A stretch of 64,000 nucleotides of DNA from SIG455 sp045659025 (GCA_045659025.1 JAZOWA010000007.1:1-64000), one strand, 5' to 3'; shown: positions 42,528-52,659, numbered from the stretch's first letter. Program-made: numbers and translations. The notes: a model not told the origin generated them from the letters alone.

Positions 42528-43922
42528 TCAGAACTCTGCGTTGTTAACAGTTCTGGGGAAGGACACAACGTCACGGATGTTGGACATGCCTGTCATGTAC
42601 ATAATAAGACGTTCAAAGCCAAGACCATAACCTGCATGACGTGTACCGCCGAACTTACGAAGGTCAAGGTACCAGCTGTAATCCTCGGGGTTGAGGCCGA
42701 GCTCATTGATGCGGGCGAGGAGTTTCTCGTAATTTGCTTCTCTCTCGCTACCGCCGATAATCTCACCAACGCCGGGCACAAGAAGGTCCATAGCGGCAAC
42801 TGTCTTGTTATCGTCATTGAGCTTCATATAGAATGCTTTGATTTCCTTGGGATAGTCAGTAACGAACACGGGCTTTTTGATGAGTTTCTCGGTAAGGTAT
42901 CTTTCGTGCTCTGTCTGCAAGTCCACACCCCACTCAACAGGGTATTCAAACTTCTCACCGCTGTTTTTAAGAAGCTCTACCGCTTCAGTGTAGGTAACGT
43001 GGGCAAAGTCACTCTCAACGATACTGTTAAGACGATCAATAAGGCCTTTATCTACAAATGTACCGAAGAACTGCATCTCCTCGGGGATGTTCTCTAAGCA
43101 GTAGCTTATAACGTATTTAATCATATCCTCTGCAAGAGCCATGTTGTCTTCCAGATCTGCAAAGGCAATCTCGGGCTCGATCATCCAGAACTCTGCCGCA
43201 TGACGGGCGGTGTTGGAATTCTCTGCACGGAAGGTAGGACCAAAGGTGTATATCTTGCGGAATGCCATGGCGTGAGTCTCACCCTCAAGCTGACCGCTTA
43301 CGGTGAGGTTGGTACTCTTGCCGAAGAAATCCTGGGAAAAATCCACCTTGCCATCTGCGGTGGGGAGGTTATCAAGGTCGAGAGTAGTTACTCTGAACAT
43401 CTCACCTGCACCCTCGGCGTCACTGGATGTGATGATGGGGGTGTTAACATATACAAAGCCTCTCTCCTGGAAGAACTTGTGGATAGCGTATGCCGCCACA
43501 GAACGTACACGGAACACCGCATTGAAGGTGTTTGCACGGGGACGGAGATGGGCAATCGAACGCAGAAACTCAAAGGAGTGGCGTTTATTCTGCAAGGGGT
43601 AGTCGGGAGTGGATGTACCCTCAATTACTATCTCGGTGGCTTTAAGTTCAAAGGGTTGTTTTGCTTCGGGGGTAGGTACCAATGTGCCTCTTACGAAGAT
43701 ACTTGAGCCGATATTGAGCTTTGCAATCTCGTCATAGTTGGTGATGTTCTCTTTCTCAAACACCACCTGAAGATTCTTGAAGAAGGTGCCGTCATTGAGC
43801 TCGATAAAGCCAAACACGTTTGACGCGCGCAGGCTCTTTACCCAACCTCCTACAAGAATTAACTTGTTCTCATACTCCGCTGTCTCACGGAAAAGTTTTT
43901 TGATCTCTACTGATGCTTCCAT
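42528..43922 (-). CDS. asnS: asparaginyl-tRNA synthetase
   Basis: Charges tRNA-Asn. The 464 residues have an N-terminal OB-fold anticodon-binding domain (V-G-G-W-V-K-S-L-R), then a class II core: motif 2 region F-R-A-E-N-S-N-T-A-R-H-A-A-E-F-W-M near 230 and motif 3 G-G-T-R-H-A-G-Y-G-L-G-F-E-R near 435. The F-W-M and G-Y-G-L-G-F-E-R forms and the length distinguish AsnRS from AspRS. The ATG is preceded by AAAGGAG. No T-box is present in the 60-base upstream gap. Confidence 0.95.
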   Translation of the reverse strand: MEASVEIKKLFRETAEYENKLILVGGWVKSLRASNVFGFIELNDGTFFKNLQVVFEKENITNYDEIAKLNIGSSIFVRGTLVPTPEAKQPFELKATEIVIEGTSTPDYPLQNKRHSFEFLRSIAHLRPRANTFNAVFRVRSVAAYAIHKFFQERGFVYVNTPIITSSDAEGAGEMFRVTTLDLDNLPTADGKVDFSQDFFGKSTNLTVSGQLEGETHAMAFRKIYTFGPTFRAENSNTARHAAEFWMIEPEIAFADLEDNMALAEDMIKYVISYCLENIPEEMQFFGTFVDKGLIDRLNSIVESDFAHVTYTEAVELLKNSGEKFEYPVEWGVDLQTEHERYLTEKLIKKPVFVTDYPKEIKAFYMKLNDDNKTVAAMDLLVPGVGEIIGGSEREANYEKLLARINELGLNPEDYSWYLDLRKFGGTRHAGYGLGFERLIMYMTGMSNIRDVVSFPRTVNNAEF

Positions 43923-43982
43923 GTGAATTTCTCCTTTTATATGGAATAAATATATTTATATGCTTATTTGTGGCTCGTCAAA

Positions 43983-45518
43983 TCACGAAAACCAGAATTT
44001 CTTATCCAGACTCCTGTATCCCGCCGCCTCTGCTATGTGGGTGGCGGTGATGTTCTCGCTGCCTTCCATATCCGCTATGGTGCGGGCAACTTTTATGATG
44101 CGGGTGTATGCCCTGGCAGACAGACCTGTGCTTTCAAATATATCTGCAAGAAGTTTGTGGGACTCCTCGTCCAGGGGGCAGTATTTCTCAATGCCCTTGT
44201 TATCCAGTGAGGCGTTGGTGAGGTAGGATTCATCCTTGTACCTCTCCGCCTGAATGGCACGGGCGGATTCCACCTGAGCCTTCATATCTGCACTGGAGGG
44301 GGTATCCTCCTTGGAGGTGATCTTTGAATACTTCACCGAGGGCACCTGCACCTGAATATCTATTCTATCCAGCATAGGCCCTGAAATCTTATGCATATAC
44401 CGCTGAATCTCGCCTGCGCTGCACTTGCACTCACGGCTCGTATCACCGTAATAACCGCATTTGCAGGGGTTCATACTCGCCACCAGCATAACTTCACTGG
44501 GGAAGGTCACCGTGGCATTGGCTCTTGATACTGTGAATCTGCCGTCCTCTAAGGGCTGACGCATAGCATCAATGGTATCCTTGCGGAACTCGGGGAATTC
44601 ATCTAAAAACAACACGCCTCTGTGGGCAAGGCAAATATCACCGGGTTTGGGGTTGGCGCCACCACCCGTTATAGCCACCGCCGATACTGTGTGGTGGGGG
44701 TTGCGGAAGGGGCGGGTGGTTATAAGATTGCCCTTGGGGGGCAGTTTTCCTGATATGGAATATATCTTGGTCACCTCTAAGGCCTCGTCAAAACTGAGCT
44801 GAGGCATTATGGTAGGCAACCTCTTTGCCAACATCGTCTTACCCGAGCCGGGTGAGCCGATCATAAGCACGTTGTGACCGCCCGCTACAGCGATTGCCAG
44901 GGCGCGTTTTGCCATGTCCTGACCCTTTACCTCGGAAAAATCACCCGAGGCGGTGTTTTCTGTCTCAAAGAGAGCTTTGATATCCACAGTGGTTTTATCT
45001 ATATTTTTCTCGCCTGTGAGGAACGATACTACCTGATGCAGACTCTCTGCCCCGTAGATTTCAATGCCGTCTACCACGGCGGCTTCGGTGGCATTGTCTG
45101 CAGGCACGATTGCCTTGGTAAAGCCTTTGCTTTTTGCCTCAATCACCATGGGCAATACGCCTTTTACAGGGCGGAGGCTGCCATCTAACGCAAGCTCGCC
45201 GATGAATATATACCCATCACAAAGCCGTGGGTCCAACACCTTGGAAGCCGACAGGGTGGCCAATGCAATAGGCAGGTCAAAGGATGCACCTTCTTTTTTA
45301 AGATATGCGGGTGCGAGATTGATAACCAGTCGCTTCTGGGGGAATTCAAAACCGCTGTTGTTTATAGCGGAACGGATGCGTTCTTTTGACTCCTTCACGG
45401 CGGTGTCGGGCAGGCCCACAATCTCCACCACGGGCAGACCGTTACAACAATCGGCTTCAATGGTGACAATCACACCATCCAGACCCGACAGTGAGCAACT
45501 ATTCGTCTTGGCTATCAT
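43983..45518 (-). CDS. YifB/ComM-family Mg-chelatase-like AAA+ ATPase
   Basis: A 511-residue protein. The N-terminal ChlI-type domain (about 20-150: I-V-G-L-P-D-T-A-V-K-E-S) is followed by an AAA+ ATPase with Walker A G-S-P-G-S-G-K-T near 220 and Walker B L-F-L-D-E-F-P-E near 300. A C-terminal domain carries C-K-C-G-Y-Y-G-D. ComM homologues act as helicases in transformation and recombination; that role is known for relatives and inferred here. It is divergent from secA. Confidence 0.9.
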   Translation of the reverse strand: MIAKTNSCSLSGLDGVIVTIEADCCNGLPVVEIVGLPDTAVKESKERIRSAINNSGFEFPQKRLVINLAPAYLKKEGASFDLPIALATLSASKVLDPRLCDGYIFIGELALDGSLRPVKGVLPMVIEAKSKGFTKAIVPADNATEAAVVDGIEIYGAESLHQVVSFLTGEKNIDKTTVDIKALFETENTASGDFSEVKGQDMAKRALAIAVAGGHNVLMIGSPGSGKTMLAKRLPTIMPQLSFDEALEVTKIYSISGKLPPKGNLITTRPFRNPHHTVSAVAITGGGANPKPGDICLAHRGVLFLDEFPEFRKDTIDAMRQPLEDGRFTVSRANATVTFPSEVMLVASMNPCKCGYYGDTSRECKCSAGEIQRYMHKISGPMLDRIDIQVQVPSVKYSKITSKEDTPSSADMKAQVESARAIQAERYKDESYLTNASLDNKGIEKYCPLDEESHKLLADIFESTGLSARAYTRIIKVARTIADMEGSENITATHIAEAAGYRSLDKKFWFS

Positions 45519-45548
45519 CCTACCACCCCTTTTAATAAATATAACTAT

Positions 45549-45577
45549 ATAATACCATTAACTGCAAATATTTTCAA
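45549..45577 (-). promoter_or_regulatory. promoter of the yifB gene
   Basis: TTGAAA (45577-45572), 17 bases, TATTAT (45554-45549), about 30 bases before the start codon. Confidence 0.6.
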
Positions 45578-45624
45578 GCCGTTTTCCCCGTATTATTAAA
45601 AAAATGTAAACATATCAAAAAAGT

Positions 45625-45654
45625 GTTGTTAAATATATGTGTACTATGGTATAA
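45625..45654 (+). promoter_or_regulatory. promoter of secA-prfB-prsA
   Basis: TTGTTA, 18 bases, TATAAT, about 50 bases before the secA start. Confidence 0.6.
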
Positions 45655-45705
45655 TAACTAATAACTTTATGATGTTTGAAGTATTGCTTTGAGAGGAGGA
45701 ACGGG

Positions 45706-48450
45706 ATGTTCGGTTCCATTATCAAAAAACTTTTCGGCACCTATAGTGACCGTGAAATAAAGCGTATTCTTCCCATTGTGGAAAAGATAAATGACCTTGA
45801 GAACGACATGCAAAAGCTCACCGACGCACAGCTCCGTGGTAAGACGGAGGAATTCCGAGGCAGATTGAAAGCGGGCGAGACTTTAGATGACATTCTGCCC
45901 GAGGCGTTTGCCGTGGTAAGAGAGGCCAGCGTGCGAGTTTTGGGTATGCGTCATTTTGATGTGCAGCTCCTTGGCGGTATAGTGCTTCATCAGGGCAGAA
46001 TCGCCGAGATGAAAACGGGTGAAGGTAAGACCTTGGTTGCCACCTTGCCCTGCTATCTTAACGCCCTTGAGGGTAAGGGTGTTCACGTTGTAACGGTTAA
46101 TGATTACCTTGCCAAGCGTGACAGTGAGCAGATGGGTAAGATTCATAGATTTCTGGGCCTCACCGTAGGCCTCATCACCCACGATGTAGAGGGTGAGGAC
46201 AGAAAGATTGCCTACGATTCCGATATCACTTATGGCACCAACAACGAGTTCGGCTTTGACTACCTCCGTGACAACATGGTGAAGTACAAGGAGCAGACCG
46301 TGCAGAAGAGGGGCCATAACTTTGCCGTTGTGGACGAGGTGGACTCCATACTTATTGACGAGGCGAGAACTCCCCTTATCATATCCGGTATAGGTGATAA
46401 ATCCACCGACCTTTATGCCCATGCAGACCAGTTTGCAAAGCGTCTTAAAAAGTTCGTCATCAAAGAGCAGGATAACAAGAAATTAGATGATGATATTGAT
46501 GCAGATTATATAGTTGACGAGAAGGCCAACACCGCCACTCTCACCGCCACAGGCGTGAAGAAGGCAGAGGCGGCGTTTGGTGTGGAGAATCTCTCCGATC
46601 CCGATAATATGACCCTTTCCCACCACATCAATCAGGCGATTCGCGCCTATGGTGTGATGCACCGTGATAAAGATTACGTGGTGAAAGACGGCGAGGTTAT
46701 AATCGTAGATGAGTTCACAGGCCGTCTTATGCTTGGCAGACGCTACAGCGAAGGCCTACATCAGGCGATTGAAGCCAAAGAGGGAGTTAAGATTGCCCAC
46801 GAGAGCAAGACTCTTGCCACCATCACCTTCCAGAATTACTTCCGCCTTTACTCCAAGCTTTCGGGTATGACGGGTACGGCAGAGACGGAGGAAGAGGAAT
46901 TTCAGGGCATATACAAGCTTGATGTTGTGGTTATCCCCACCAACAAGCCCATGATACGTATAGACCATAGCGATGCCGTGTATAAGACAGAACTTGGTAA
47001 ATACAATGCCGTTATTGATATGATTGAGAAGTGCCATGCCAAGGGTCAGCCCGTGTTGGTAGGTACTGTTACCATTGAGAAATCCGAGCTTCTCAGTGCC
47101 CTTCTCAAAAGAAAAGGCATTCCCCATCAGGTGCTCAATGCCAAGCATCACGAGAAAGAGGCAGAGATCGTGGCTCAGGCAGGCAAGCAGGGCGCAGTAA
47201 CCATCGCCACCAACATGGCAGGCCGAGGCACCGATATTATGCTTGGCGGTAACGCCGAGTTCATGGCAAAGAAAGAGATGAAAAAGCTTGGCTACACCGA
47301 CGAGATGATACTTGAATCCATCGGTTTTTCCGAGACGGATGATGCAGAGATCATCTCCGCCAGAGAGAAGTTCAAGGAATTAGAGAGCAAGTATAAGGCA
47401 GAGATAGCCGATGAACACGATGCGGTGGTGGCATCAGGCGGTCTTTTCATTATCGGTACTGAGCGTCACGAATCAAGACGTATTGATAATCAGCTCCGAG
47501 GCCGTTCAGGCCGTCAGGGTGACCCCGGTGAGTCCAAGTTCTATATCGCATTGGAAGATGACCTCATGCGCCTTTTCGGCTCAGAGAGGATGCAGGCGAT
47601 TGTAAACACCTTGGGTCTCCGTGATGATGAGGCAATAGAGCATAGTATGCTCTCGGGTGCTATTGAGAATGCGCAGAAGAGGGTAGAGGGTAACCACTAC
47701 CAGATGCGCCGTCACGTACTCCAGTATGACGACGTTATGAACGTACAGCGTAATGTTATCTACGCCCAGAGAAACAAGGTGCTTAACGGGGAGAACATCC
47801 GTGATTCCGTTATGACAATGCTCGAGGGTTTTGTGGATAATATCATCACCTCCTACACAGGCAGTGCCGAGTATATCGACGATTGGAATATGAGCGGTAT
47901 GGCAGAGTACTGTGAGAGGATATTTGCCCCTCAGGGCACCTTTGACTTCACAGCCGAGCAGAGAGAGGAGATGACCAAAGAAACCCTCCGTGAAATCCTT
48001 ATGGATTGCGCTATTGAGCGTTATGAGGCGAAGGAGAGGGAATTTGGTGAGGAGAGAATGCGTGAGGTTGAGCGCATAATCCTCCTGCAGGTAGTTGACA
48101 ATAAGTGGATGGACCACATTGACAATATGGATCAGCTCCGCAAGGGTATCGGCCTTCGTGCATACGCCCAGAGAGACCCTGTAATTGAGTACAAGGAAGA
48201 GGGTTACAACATGTACGAAGAGATGCTTGGCAACATCCGTGAGGATGTGATGAAGCTTCTCTTTATGGTCAGAATTGAAGCGGAGGTACGCCACGATGAG
48301 ACGGCGGTTAAGCAGATGACCGCATCCCACGGCGCAAGCGGTGAGTCGGAGAAGAAACCCGTGAAGAAGGGCGAGAAAATCGGCAGAAACGATCCCTGTC
48401 CCTGCGGTAGCGGTAAGAAATACAAGAAGTGTTGCGGTATGAACGAATAA
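45706..48450 (+). CDS. secA: preprotein translocase ATPase SecA
   Basis: Motor that drives unfolded preproteins through SecYEG. The 914 residues start M-F-G-S-I-I-K-K-L-F-G, with Walker A M-K-T-G-E-G-K-T near 100, V-V-D-E-V-D-S near 205, the T-N-M-A-G-R-G-T-D motif near 505, and a C-terminal SEC-C zinc motif D-P-C-P-C-G-S-G-K-K-Y-K-K-C-C-G. ATG 45706 follows GAGGAGG; the frame opens at 45676 but lacks an RBS there. With prsA downstream and the many secreted proteins nearby, it points to heavy export. Confidence 0.96.
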   Translation: MFGSIIKKLFGTYSDREIKRILPIVEKINDLENDMQKLTDAQLRGKTEEFRGRLKAGETLDDILPEAFAVVREASVRVLGMRHFDVQLLGGIVLHQGRIAEMKTGEGKTLVATLPCYLNALEGKGVHVVTVNDYLAKRDSEQMGKIHRFLGLTVGLITHDVEGEDRKIAYDSDITYGTNNEFGFDYLRDNMVKYKEQTVQKRGHNFAVVDEVDSILIDEARTPLIISGIGDKSTDLYAHADQFAKRLKKFVIKEQDNKKLDDDIDADYIVDEKANTATLTATGVKKAEAAFGVENLSDPDNMTLSHHINQAIRAYGVMHRDKDYVVKDGEVIIVDEFTGRLMLGRRYSEGLHQAIEAKEGVKIAHESKTLATITFQNYFRLYSKLSGMTGTAETEEEEFQGIYKLDVVVIPTNKPMIRIDHSDAVYKTELGKYNAVIDMIEKCHAKGQPVLVGTVTIEKSELLSALLKRKGIPHQVLNAKHHEKEAEIVAQAGKQGAVTIATNMAGRGTDIMLGGNAEFMAKKEMKKLGYTDEMILESIGFSETDDAEIISAREKFKELESKYKAEIADEHDAVVASGGLFIIGTERHESRRIDNQLRGRSGRQGDPGESKFYIALEDDLMRLFGSERMQAIVNTLGLRDDEAIEHSMLSGAIENAQKRVEGNHYQMRRHVLQYDDVMNVQRNVIYAQRNKVLNGENIRDSVMTMLEGFVDNIITSYTGSAEYIDDWNMSGMAEYCERIFAPQGTFDFTAEQREEMTKETLREILMDCAIERYEAKEREFGEERMREVERIILLQVVDNKWMDHIDNMDQLRKGIGLRAYAQRDPVIEYKEEGYNMYEEMLGNIREDVMKLLFMVRIEAEVRHDETAVKQMTASHGASGESEKKPVKKGEKIGRNDPCPCGSGKKYKKCCGMNE

Positions 48451-48490
48451 TTTGTTTATATAAATTTTTTAAGATAAAGGAAGTGATTAA

Positions 48491-49610
48491 ATGCTGATCG
48501 ACGAGTACAGACTTGAAGTACAGGCGGTAAAGCCCGGCATTGACGAATTGAGGGATTCACTTTGACATTGCAGGCGCAATGGCAGAGATTGAGAAGTTAG
48601 AGGCACAGGCGGCCACTGACGGCTTCTGGGACGATATGGAAAAGAGCCAGAAGATACTTCAGCGCACCAAAGAGTTTAAGAACAAGGTGGAGCGCTATAA
48701 CGCATTGGTAAGTGATTATGAGGATGCCCTTGTCCTTGCCGAGATGATGGCAGACGAAGGTGAGACCGAGGCGGACTCCGATATGCTTTTAGCGCTTAAA
48801 GCCATGAAGGCAAAGGTGGAGGAGATGACTCTTGAGACCTTGCTTTCAGGTGAGTATGACAAGAACAACGCAATCCTCACCATCCACGCAGGTGCAGGTG
48901 GCACAGAGGCGCAGGACTGGGCGCAGATGCTTATGCGAATGTTCACCCGTTGGGCAGAGCGTAAGGGTTACTCTCTTGAGACGGTTGACTTCCTCCCCGG
49001 TGATGAGGCGGGTGTGAAGGGTGTAACCATTATCATAGGCGGTCTCAATGCCTATGGTTACTTAAAGAGCGAGAAGGGCGTTCACCGTCTGGTGCGTATT
49101 TCACCCTTTGACTCCTCAGGCAGACGCCACACATCCTTTGCGTCAGTTGAGGTTATGCCAGAGATTGAGGACGATACCGAGATCAAGGTTAACCCCGAGG
49201 ATATCCGTGTGGACACCTTCCGTGCCAGCGGTGCGGGCGGTCAGCATATCAATAAGACCGACTCCGCTATCCGTATCACCCACATTCCCACAGGTATTGT
49301 GGTTTCCTGCCAGAACGAACGTTCACAGCACAAGAACCGTGATACCGCTATGAAGATGCTTATCGGTAAGCTGGTAGAGATTAAGGAGAGAGAGCATAAG
49401 GAGAAGATTGACGATATCAAGGGCGAACACAAGGAAATCGCCTGGGGTAGTCAGATCCGTTCTTATGTATTTCAGCCCTACACCATGGTTAAAGACCACC
49501 GCACAAGCTATGAAATGGGTAACATCGGTGCAGTTATGGACGGCGAGATTGACGGATTTATTAACGAGTACTTAAAGGCGGCAGCCACAGGCGCCGACAT
49601 GAGTGTATAA
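48491..49610 (+). CDS. prfB: peptide chain release factor 2, expressed by programmed +1 frameshift
   Basis: Recognises UGA and UAA stops. Translation begins at ATG 48491 behind GGAAGTG and reads 24 codons to CTT TGA C at 48560-48566, where the in-frame UGA is bypassed by a +1 shift at CTT; the next codon is GAC 48564. The joined protein (L-R-D-S-L then D-I-A-G-A-M-A-E) is 372 residues, the normal RF2 length. A Shine-Dalgarno-like GAGGGA precedes the slip site. The S-P-F anticodon-like motif and G-A-G-G-Q are present. The shift senses RF2 shortage in well-studied bacteria; the same autoregulation is inferred. A start at 48579 would truncate the protein. Confidence 0.95.
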
Positions 49611-49633
49611 AAAATACAAAGGAGTATATGCAA

Positions 49634-50755
49634 ATGAAAAAGAATTTTAAGTTTTTGCTTATCGGCGTTCTTATCGGCGCCCTCACAGTAGGCGTAACCG
49701 CTATGGCGGATGCCCTCTGGGAAAAGATTGACGTAGTAAGAAACCAGATCATCGTAAAGATTAACGGCGAGACCCTCAGTGCAGACAACTTCCTCTACAA
49801 CAACACTACATACGTGCCTATCCGTGCCGTTGCAGAGGCCCTTGGCAAAGACGTTAACTTTGCCGATGGTGTGGCATACATCACCGATTCTTATGAAGTT
49901 GCCTTTGAAGGTGATGCAATCACAGTAGGCAAATACACCACCACCACAGGTGAAGTGAATGCCTATATGGCGGTTGAGAGAGCAAAACCCGAGAATGCGA
50001 ACCTCACCGACGAGCAGTTTGCAAATATGGCTTTTGCCGCTATTGAGCAGTACAACGTTATCAAGGAACTTGCTATGGAAAACGGCATCATTCTCGGCGA
50101 GGACTTCAGCAAGAAGTTCTCCGATACCATGGCCTTCCTCAAGATGCAGTACGGCGGTGAAGAGGGTTTGGAAGAGGCTATGAAAGAAAGTGGTTTCTCC
50201 TACGATATGTATCAGAGATTCTTCCAGACAAACTACTTGGCCGATGCTCTTGCCCAGTCTGCTAAATTCAAAGTAACCACCGAGGATGCAATCAACTTCT
50301 ACAACAACAATCAGGATCAGTTCGGTTATGAAGGTGTTCAGGCAAAGCATATCCTTATCAAGACCGTTGATGACACAGGTAAAGAGTATGAGAGCAAATC
50401 CATCCTCACCGAGAAGGAAAACCTTGCAAAGACCATCTACAAAGAAGCAACCGGCGGTAAGGACTTTGACGCCCTTATTGAAAAGTACAACGAAGACCCC
50501 GGCGTGAAATCCAATCCCGACGGCTATGTGTTCACCTATGGTGAGATGGTGCCCGAGTTTGAGAATGCAGCATTCGCCCTCAAAGACGGTGAGATCTCCC
50601 AGCCTGTAAAGACATCTTACGGCTGGCACATCATCAAGAAGATTAAAACTCTTGACCTTATGCCCTTGACTTCCGACCTCATCAACGAGATCATCACCGA
50701 GCTCACCTCAGAAAAGCTCCAGGAAGCAATCATGAGCAAACTCACAATTAAATAA
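49634..50755 (+). CDS. secreted parvulin-type peptidyl-prolyl isomerase, PrsA-like, with copper-amine-oxidase-N-like domain
   Basis: A 373-residue protein. The signal peptide ends near V-T-A-M-A-D-A (about 25) and has no lipobox Cys, unlike classical PrsA. Residues 35-85 match the copper amine oxidase N-terminal-like fold (V-K-I-N-G-E-T-L, then Y-V-P-I-R-A-V-A-E-A-L-G). Helical SurA-like segments follow, then a parvulin domain (about 240-340: V-Q-A-K-H-I-L-I-K, F-T-Y-G-E-M-V-P-E-F, S-Y-G-W-H-I-I-K). It folds exported proteins at the outer membrane face. ATG 49634 lies nine bases after GGAG; ATG 49628 is too close. Confidence 0.87.
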   Translation: MKKNFKFLLIGVLIGALTVGVTAMADALWEKIDVVRNQIIVKINGETLSADNFLYNNTTYVPIRAVAEALGKDVNFADGVAYITDSYEVAFEGDAITVGKYTTTTGEVNAYMAVERAKPENANLTDEQFANMAFAAIEQYNVIKELAMENGIILGEDFSKKFSDTMAFLKMQYGGEEGLEEAMKESGFSYDMYQRFFQTNYLADALAQSAKFKVTTEDAINFYNNNQDQFGYEGVQAKHILIKTVDDTGKEYESKSILTEKENLAKTIYKEATGGKDFDALIEKYNEDPGVKSNPDGYVFTYGEMVPEFENAAFALKDGEISQPVKTSYGWHIIKKIKTLDLMPLTSDLINEIITELTSEKLQEAIMSKLTIK

Positions 50756-50776
50756 TTACGGCCACAAAGCCATAAT

Positions 50777-50808
50777 AAAAGCACCCCGGACATCCGAGGT
50801 GCTTTTTT
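50777..50808. terminator. bidirectional hairpin terminator
   Basis: AAAAGCACC-CGG and CCG-GGTGCTTTTTT pair with small bulges and end in Ts. It lies between the PrsA-like gene and the convergent LRR gene. Confidence 0.8.
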
Positions 50809-50825
50809 GTGTGTGATTTATAAAT

Positions 50826-51914
50826 TTATTTGGCGGGGAAACTCACCGAATTTCCCATGGGAACTAACGAACCGATTGATTCCCAACAGAATGCCTTCAG
50901 TTTTGTCACGTCCCCCGCGGAGTTGTCAACGGGGATGGAAAGTTCTATTGTTGAGCCGCTGGGCACAGACTTTGTCTTTACATACATAAGTCCTTTGAAT
51001 ACATCTGATTCTGTATATTGCGCCAGCACAATCATTGCATCCTCACTTGCACTTACGTTGGTGAACGAAACAGTGGCGAGGAAAGTACCTGTGGGTATTT
51101 CCTCAAGGCTATTTCCCGACATATCCATTATGGTGATTGAGTTAATATGATATTCTTCCTGCGTATTTTGAACAAAATGAATTGTTGCGTTTGAAAGAGG
51201 GGCGTTGGAATAACCAATAGTTATTTTGCCCCAATCTTCTTCTGTGCCCGTGTAATAAATATCAGTAAGACTGCTGCACTCTGAAAACGCACAACCGCCA
51301 ATGCTTGTCACGCTATCGGGGATGGTGATGCTGGCCAAATTGCTGCAACGAGAAAACACATTATTATTAATTTTTGTTACACCATCAGGTATTGTGACGC
51401 TTGAAAGAGAGGTGCAACTATAAAACACGCCTTCACCTATACTTTTAACACTGGCGGGTATTGTGATGCTGGTCAAACTGAGGCAACCATCAAATGCATA
51501 ATCACCAATGCTTGTTACACCATCAGGGATTACGACGCCTGAAAGACGAGAGCAGTCGGTGAATGCGTGGTCGCTAATACTTGTCACCTTGTCAGGGATT
51601 ATAATTCTTGAAAGATAACTACAGCCATAAAAAGCACATCTGCCAATGCTTGTCACGCTACTGGGAAAAGTTACGGAATTAATAAGATGGCAACCATTAA
51701 ATGCAGAATCACCGATGCTCGTTACAGGATATCCGCCAAGGGTAGAAGGTATTAAGACATCTCCTCTTGTAGAAGTATCGCATTCTGTGATGGTTGCATT
51801 GCCATTTGATACCGAATATGTATATATACCACTTCTTGCCGCAGATACGTTCACTACGCCAAAAGCAAACAGAATGGTACATACTGCGATTAACGAAATT
51901 AAAAATTTTCTCAT
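50826..51914 (-). CDS. secreted BspA-like leucine-rich-repeat protein
   Basis: A 362-residue protein with a signal peptide ending near V-N-V-S-A-A (about 25). Seven or so LRR_5/BspA repeats fill residues 50-225 (I-P-D-G-V-T-S-I-G-D-Y-A-F-D-G-C and variants), closed by the D-I-Y-Y-T-G-T-E-E-D-W cap also found in the protein at the window start. The last 100 residues are the shared C-terminal beta module (L-K-A-F-C-W-E-S-I-G-S-L-V-P). There is no SLH, LPXTG or membrane anchor, so attachment to the cell would have to come from that module. It has its own promoter. Confidence 0.88.
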   Translation of the reverse strand: MRKFLISLIAVCTILFAFGVVNVSAARSGIYTYSVSNGNATITECDTSTRGDVLIPSTLGGYPVTSIGDSAFNGCHLINSVTFPSSVTSIGRCAFYGCSYLSRIIIPDKVTSISDHAFTDCSRLSGVVIPDGVTSIGDYAFDGCLSLTSITIPASVKSIGEGVFYSCTSLSSVTIPDGVTKINNNVFSRCSNLASITIPDSVTSIGGCAFSECSSLTDIYYTGTEEDWGKITIGYSNAPLSNATIHFVQNTQEEYHINSITIMDMSGNSLEEIPTGTFLATVSFTNVSASEDAMIVLAQYTESDVFKGLMYVKTKSVPSGSTIELSIPVDNSAGDVTKLKAFCWESIGSLVPMGNSVSFPAK

Positions 51915-51956
51915 CTTACTTGTCCCCCTCGGGTGTGCTTGGTATTATGATTTTCC

Positions 51957-51985
51957 ATTATACTACCAATCGAAAATATTTGCAA
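51957..51985 (-). promoter_or_regulatory. promoter of the LRR-protein gene
   Basis: TTGCAA (51985-51980), 17 bases, TATAAT (51962-51957), about 45 bases before the start. It begins where the upstream gene's terminator T-tract ends. Confidence 0.65.
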
Positions 51986-52018
51986 CAAAAAAAGCAGAGG
52001 CGGTTTCACCTCTGCTTT
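51985..52018 (-). terminator. terminator after the small P-loop gene
   Basis: On the minus strand AAAGCAGAGG pairs perfectly with CCTCTGCTTT, followed by a run of seven Ts. Confidence 0.8.
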
Positions 52019-52083
52019 ATATATACTTCAAAATTCCGTATTGACCAATGAATACCAATCAATGCCTCAATTAGAAATCTTAC

Positions 52084-52491
52084 TTATACGATATACTCGT
52101 AGATCGCTTCGGGAAGCTCTGATTTATCAGCGCTGATTGTGATGGTGAATTTAACATCTCCCGCTTTGGTGATGCTGTCAAGTGTGCTTATAAACTCCAC
52201 AAGACCTGCACCGTCTGCAACGATTTTGAGGATAGAATCTATGTAGATGTGGGTGATGTCATAATTCTGTGACATAATTCCCTTTATGAAACCTCTGAAC
52301 TCATTGAAATCAGCCATTCCGCCTTCTGCAACATCCACAAGACGTGCACCGTGATTAACATCAAACATATGTCTGTTCTCTCTTGCAATGAACACCACGT
52401 TGCCGTGTTCTATATCTACAGCGTTATTAACACTTTCCAGCATTGCCTTGGTTTTACCGCTGCCTTTTTTACCTACGATTAACTTAATCAT
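52084..52491 (-). CDS. small P-loop NTPase-like protein
   Basis: A 135-residue protein starting M-I-K-L-I-V-G-K-K-G-S-G-K-T-K, a clean Walker A. A hydrophobic strand ending in Asp (I-T-H-I-Y-I-D-S near 85) could serve as Walker B, and S-A-D-K near 123 ends the fold. It is too short for a full AAA or RecA domain. Similar compact P-loop proteins are widespread in Clostridia without a known role; the family impression is from memory of the sequence pattern. It has a GGAGGAG site, its own promoter and its own terminator. Confidence 0.7.
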   Translation of the reverse strand: MIKLIVGKKGSGKTKAMLESVNNAVDIEHGNVVFIARENRHMFDVNHGARLVDVAEGGMADFNEFRGFIKGIMSQNYDITHIYIDSILKIVADGAGLVEFISTLDSITKAGDVKFTITISADKSELPEAIYEYIV

Positions 52492-52548
52492 GGGACTCTC
52501 CTCCTTAAAAAACAGGTGTTCGGGTGATTACCCTTATTTTGTACCTTT

Positions 52549-52578
52549 ATTATACAACAGGGGGTCGGGGTAGTTCAA
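52549..52578 (-). promoter_or_regulatory. probable promoter of the small P-loop gene
   Basis: TTGAAC (52578-52573), 18 bases, TATAAT (52554-52549). The spacer is the reverse strand of the AGGGGGTCGG element also found near 21.44 kb. Confidence 0.5.
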
Positions 52579-52659
52579 TAGAAAAATGGAATAACGCTTC
52601 AATTTCGTGGAGTTTTACAAAAAACCGCCCCCTTTTTTATAGGAATTAACAAAATTATT

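Noticed and set aside
43923..43982. T-box upstream of asnS
   Set aside because: The gap is only 60 bases and lacks the T-box core sequence and terminator.
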